This document shows, piece after piece, positions 62,291 through 64,000 of a stretch of 64,000 nt of DNA (the stretch's first letter is position 1; the number at the start of each line of letters is the position of its first letter). The DNA lies in NCBI GenBank assembly GCA_900618425.1, contig UZAN01040063.1, positions 17,061 through 81,060 of the forward strand. The letters run 5' to 3'. The position numbers and the translations under genes were made by a program. The notes under the pieces are model-generated. The model saw nothing but the letters and a program-made list of their open reading frames with translations. It made no database searches and was not told the DNA's origin. This stretch comes from Echinostoma caproni (taxonomy: Eukaryota > Platyhelminthes > Trematoda > Plagiorchiida > Echinostomatidae).

Positions 62291-63744
62291 TTTAAAAATG
62301 GTAACTAAGCGCATGAAATTTTGAGGAAACCACGAACAAGAAACGGTAGTGTAGAATACTTCGCAGCTTTGTATAACGGAATGCTACTCACTAGGGTAGT
62401 TTAATGCACATATCTTAGCAAAAAAGGAACTTTGTTTTCTGTAATATATTCCAAAAGTGAATTAACGAATAACAACTTTATACGGTTGATGAACAGAAGG
62501 GGTTTACGGAATAGCTGCATGCTGATTGATAGGGCTCACAAAGTTCCAGGGGCAATGGCCATCAGTTGCAATGCTACTGGCAAACAGAAAATAAAGATGA
62601 AAAATCGAGCTAAAGGCAACACAACTGAAATATTTGATCCACAGTAAGCAAACCACTTCGAAAACGGTATTTCTCATGCCACAATAAGGACCACGTTGCA
62701 ATGGATACTTTCTTTCCTTCTGAAATGAAATTCGACATCATCCATGTGTAATACTACATACATCAAAAGGTCAATAATTCGCAAAGCTACTTTTTCTCGT
62801 TCTGAGGACGAAAGTGCACAAACGGTCTCGGAATTCGATCACCGCAGAACATTTATCTAAATACGGCAAAATCATTAATTCTGCGAACAACTAACCCGTG
62901 AAGCAGTCTGCCATCTGATGGGGATGCCTGCATATCTGTGGTAACGACAACTGTGGTTATCGTCTTTGCTAGATTCAAAAGGTCGTTTAAATGTGAAAAA
63001 TGTGTCTAATGGAGAAAACTGATAGGTCGCCACGATTAGACCCATTACTGAGATAGGTACACCTCAAGCTCCAGACAGCCTCGCATGTAACCACAGGTTA
63101 TGGGTAACATTCGACACTTTCAACCTCTGGTGGGATTATCGAACTATCCGCACACGATGGTGTAAGTCTGTCTGGGGAAGAGGAAATCAAACGGCTTGTG
63201 GCAAGAAAATAAAGCGACAGGAAAACGAAATATTTGACCCCGAAATAATCGATTAGACGAATGAAAAAATTCCACATTTGACCAGATGACTGGAGATTGC
63301 GGGCAAATATTTTGACAGGAAATACGAATAGTTAGGATAGGTCCGGTAAGTACATTTGAAGGACACATGGAATTGTATGAGTCACAATAACATAATTGAA
63401 GAGTTGACGCTTCTTCATTCGTTTTACGTTCGCGTTTGAACCAGATCCACTAGATTTTGATCTCTCAAAAATGGCTTGGAGATAACTACTAAAAATACGC
63501 TTTAAAATGATAAATACTTCACTCCAATGAGCTTATTTTATCAGGATCATTGATAGAGTAAAGGAAGACATCTTCGATCTGAGGATAAAGTTCGTCGTTT
63601 ACAGAACAAAAGAATCGTCAAACTGACAGGACAAAAGCACCTCTTCAGTGATTCGAGCGTTTCAATTCCCGTTTTCTTGGCTTTGGTTAGGACGCACTTC
63701 TTCACACAAACGATTTCCAGATAGATCCATGACCACACTATGCG
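62291..63744. other. No recognisable gene
   Basis: Chance ORFs only. Confidence 0.5.
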
Positions 63745-64000
63745 TTAGGAGCTGGCTGGGTTTCGCGCCGATCAAATCTCCACTCTCCGACAGCCGCTAG
63801 AGTACCGTCACGCCTATCCAAGACCAATGATCATTGTATTCTTAGACATCCGCGCAACCTTCGACTCTAAAAATAGAGTACCTGAGAATTGTGTCGATCC
63901 TCAAGGAGTTGTATCGTCATACCTCAGACCGGGCTAGGACTCACGACCAGCTTCCGCCACTCTCCACCGTCTCCAGTGGAGTTCGACAAGACCACCTATA
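63745..64000 (+). mobile_element. LINE reverse-transcriptase fragment, cut by window end
   Basis: From 63749 one frame reads LAGFRADQISTLRQPLEYRH and then YPRPMIIVFLDIRATFDS, the QAGFRPGRG..DQI.TLRQ and FLDI.AAFDS palm blocks of trematode LINEs. A few residues of the PGRGC segment are deleted. After a frameshift near 63870-63895 a second frame reads ILKELYRHTSDRART and ends VSSGVRQD, matching the VSSGVRQG block. The first catalytic Asp is kept. The element continues to the right. It is a separate insertion from the copy at 47.5 kb and better preserved. Confidence 0.85.

Noticed and set aside
1..64000. CRISPR arrays, bacterial operons, ribosome binding sites or plasmid origins
   Set aside because: No regularly spaced repeats, no compact reading frames; the content is that of an animal nuclear genome.

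Overview
The window looks like nuclear DNA of a flatworm, most likely a digenean trematode. It is AT-rich, no long reading frame is intact, and the recognisable content is retroelement debris of the kind that fills trematode genomes: Penelope-like elements (PLEs) with GIY-YIG nuclease domains, LINE reverse-transcriptase fossils, and tRNA-headed short elements that carry hammerhead ribozymes, like the Sm-alpha family of schistosomes. I cannot name the genus. No bacterial, organellar or rRNA genes are visible. One assembly gap of 968 N lies at 49354-50321.

Layout. 1-13 kb is mostly featureless, apart from a coding-like minus-strand cluster with possible very short introns (4372-5262) and a candidate plus-strand exon (10085-10173). 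At 13.4-13.8 kb two copies of a tRNA-derived SINE sit in inverted orientation; the minus-strand copy keeps an intact hammerhead core and the plus-strand copy has lost two core bases. At 14.9-15.2 kb two candidate exons flank a 36-nt GT-AG intron. 17482-17755 and 30086-30468 are the best protein-coding exon candidates; their splice phases match. A two-exon segment with a 41-nt intron lies at 27815-28272. Two hammerhead-like cores lie head to head at 21.3-21.4 kb. 30.5-47 kb is almost empty. At 47.5-48.6 kb is a degraded LINE reverse transcriptase. After the gap, 51-54 kb holds two near-identical hammerhead-like PLE terminal sequences, a broken PLE GIY-YIG domain and a 65-nt inverted repeat. A second, different PLE fossil is at 57.6-58.4 kb. 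At 62.1-62.3 kb a well-preserved SINE joins a tRNA-like promoter to an intact hammerhead core. A second LINE reverse-transcriptase fragment runs off the right edge.

The most interesting theme is catalytic RNA. Six hammerhead or hammerhead-like cores, in at least two architectures (SINE-borne with a 3-bp stem III and PLE-borne with a minimal palindromic stem III), occur in 64 kb. Short or self-complementary stem III sequences are the known hallmark of hammerheads that work as dimers. No host gene could be named; exon calls rest on splice sites, phase and coding character only. Stop-codon frequency at this base composition makes open frames of about 120 codons expected by chance, so unsupported ORFs were left out.
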